From the NCBI GenBank assembly GCA_964438735.1, contig CAYTLW010000062.1, forward strand, positions 1 through 42,244: a stretch of 42,244 bases of DNA. Reading direction: 5' to 3'. Below are positions 41,392 through 42,244 of the stretch, in pieces; within the stretch, counting starts at the first letter, position 1, and every line of letters begins with the position of its first letter. The notes beneath the pieces are model-generated. The model did not search any database and was not told the origin of the DNA. It saw only the letters and a program-made list of their open reading frames with translations. The translations under genes were made by a program, and so were the position numbers. This stretch comes from CAYTLW01 sp964438735. Its GTDB lineage: Bacteria; Myxococcota_A; UBA9042.

Positions 41392-42244
41392 ATGCCTGAG
41401 ATCGTCGCCACCTTGCCGCCCGGCTCCTTGCTGATCCTCGGCGCGCTCATCGTGCCCCTGCTGCGCGGCCGGATGCAGCAGGTCTGGCTGCTGGCCCTGC
41501 CTTTGCTGAGCGCGGCGCACCTGCTCTCCATGCCCTCGGGCACGCTGGTACACGCCACGGTAGCGGGACAGGAGTTGACGCTGATCCGCGTCGACGGCTT
41601 GAGCCTGCTCTGGGGCTACATCTTCCACATCGCCGCCTTCCTCATGGCCATCTACGCCCTGCACCTCAAGGATGGCATCCAGCACGTCTCGGCCCTGGTC
41701 TACATCGGCGGCGCCCTGGGCGCGGTCTTCGCCGGCGATCTGGTCACGCTCTTCATCTACTGGGAGCTGACGGCCATCTCGTCGGTCTTCCTGATCTGGG
41801 CCAGCCGCAACGAGCGCGCCTACCAGGCCGGCATGCGCTATCTGGTCATTCAGGTGGGCTCGGGTGTGCTGCTGCTGGCGGGCACGGTCATCCACCTCAA
41901 GGAGACGGGCTCCATCGAATTCGGCCACATCGGCCTGGGCAGCACCGGCGGCAACCTCATCTTCGCCGCCTTCGGCATCAAGTGCGCCTTCCCGCTGCTG
42001 CATAACTGGCTCGAAGACGCCTACCCCGAAGCCACCGTTACCGGCACCGTGGTGCTCAGCGCGTTCACCACCAAGCTGGCCGTCTATTCGCTGGCCCGCG
42101 GCTATGCCGGCACCGAAGAGCTGATCTGGATCGGCGCCATCATGACCGCCTTCCCCATCTTCTTCGCGGTCATCGAAAACGACCTGCGACGCGTGCTGGC
42201 CTACAGCCTGAACAACCAGCTCGGCTTCATGGTGGTCGGCGTCG
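41392..42244 (+). CDS. Mrp/NuoL/NuoM-type proton-antiporter subunit, 3' truncated
   Basis: 284 codons are visible from ATG 41392 (GAGGA 5 bases upstream) before the window ends. Many hydrophobic helices occur. FAGDLVTLFIYWELTAISSVFLIWASRNERAYQAGMRYLVIQVGSG is the proton-antiporter (Proton_antipo_M) signature with the key Glu in the WEL helix. IKCAFPLLHNWLEDAYPEATVTGTVVLSAFTTKLAVYSLAR supplies the two channel Lys residues and the H-NWL-DAYPEA motif. The family exchanges Na+ or pumps H+ in Mrp antiporters, hydrogenases and complex I. MrpD/NuoM-like is the best guess; the rest of the cluster should lie beyond the window. Confidence 0.88.
   Translation, partial: MPEIVATLPPGSLLILGALIVPLLRGRMQQVWLLALPLLSAAHLLSMPSGTLVHATVAGQELTLIRVDGLSLLWGYIFHIAAFLMAIYALHLKDGIQHVSALVYIGGALGAVFAGDLVTLFIYWELTAISSVFLIWASRNERAYQAGMRYLVIQVGSGVLLLAGTVIHLKETGSIEFGHIGLGSTGGNLIFAAFGIKCAFPLLHNWLEDAYPEATVTGTVVLSAFTTKLAVYSLARGYAGTEELIWIGAIMTAFPIFFAVIENDLRRVLAYSLNNQLGFMVVGV

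Overview
This window is high-GC, gene-dense bacterial DNA. It most resembles a Myxococcota or related former deltaproteobacterium. The grounds are secreted lipoproteins with long cysteine-rich and Asp/Gly/Ala-rich linkers (CDDGDPCT-type repeats, DAG/DSG linkers), an AgmX/PglI-type C-terminal domain, a zinc-ribbon Ser/Thr kinase, many ATGA/GTGA gene overlaps and a Gram-negative outer-membrane repertoire. A 10-N scaffold gap at 33812-33821 shows the source is a draft or metagenomic assembly. No rRNA, tRNA, CRISPR array, transposase or phage gene was seen. The taxonomic call is inference.

Layout. 2-1882: 5'-truncated alpha/beta-hydrolase. 1999-5212: two overlapping radical SAM genes, a B12-binding type followed by a relative of the MJ0619/tetraether-lipid-synthase group. 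5313-6413: P-loop/DRTGG protein, end to end with an EamA transporter (6410-7318, minus). 7447-8643 (minus): PPi-type phosphofructokinase. 8791-13576 (minus): giant Cys-rich lipoprotein and a polytopic GT-C-like protein. 13785-15005: Ser/Thr kinase. 15063-16820 (minus): AgmX-type protein. 16950-21179: ATC-hydrolase-like protein, FadL-like porin and two lipoproteins. 21198-22795: phosphate uptake pair (DUF47 and Pit). 22835-26122: Cys-rich lipoprotein, membrane-tethered thioredoxin-like protein (minus) and cytosolic histidine kinase (minus). 26293-26979: iodotyrosine-deiodinase-like flavoprotein. 27016-28362 (minus): FAD oxidoreductase. 28604-33321: a tight operon of four c-type cytochrome genes, one a monoheme cytochrome fused to a porin-like barrel, ending in a GT-C glycosyltransferase. 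33425-35001: lipoprotein with a somatomedin-B-like domain, broken by the assembly gap. 35041-37932: a TetR regulator, radical SAM/auxiliary-cluster enzyme and polytopic membrane protein in one overlapping operon, with a promoter and palindromic operator on the TetR start codon. 37793-38683 (minus): DEDDh exonuclease. 38862-40909: START-domain protein and winged-helix (HTH_42) protein. 41041-42244: small membrane protein and the start of a Mrp/NuoL-type antiporter subunit, cut by the window end.

The points most worth following are these. (1) The 28604-33321 operon looks like a compact outer-membrane electron conduit with a Cyc2-like architecture. (2) The self-regulated TetR/radical SAM/membrane operon has a predicted leaderless promoter. 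(3) A structured repeat of about 80 nt occurs twice (7359-7442 and 41286-41368), each time in the intergenic stretch before a membrane transporter gene, with a compensatory base-pair change in a 12-bp stem. (4) The deiodinase-like protein keeps the Glu/Tyr/Lys triad that binds the halotyrosine zwitterion.

No stretch over 300 bases lacks a gene. The longest gaps are about 240 bases (28363-28603) and 170 bases (26123-26292).
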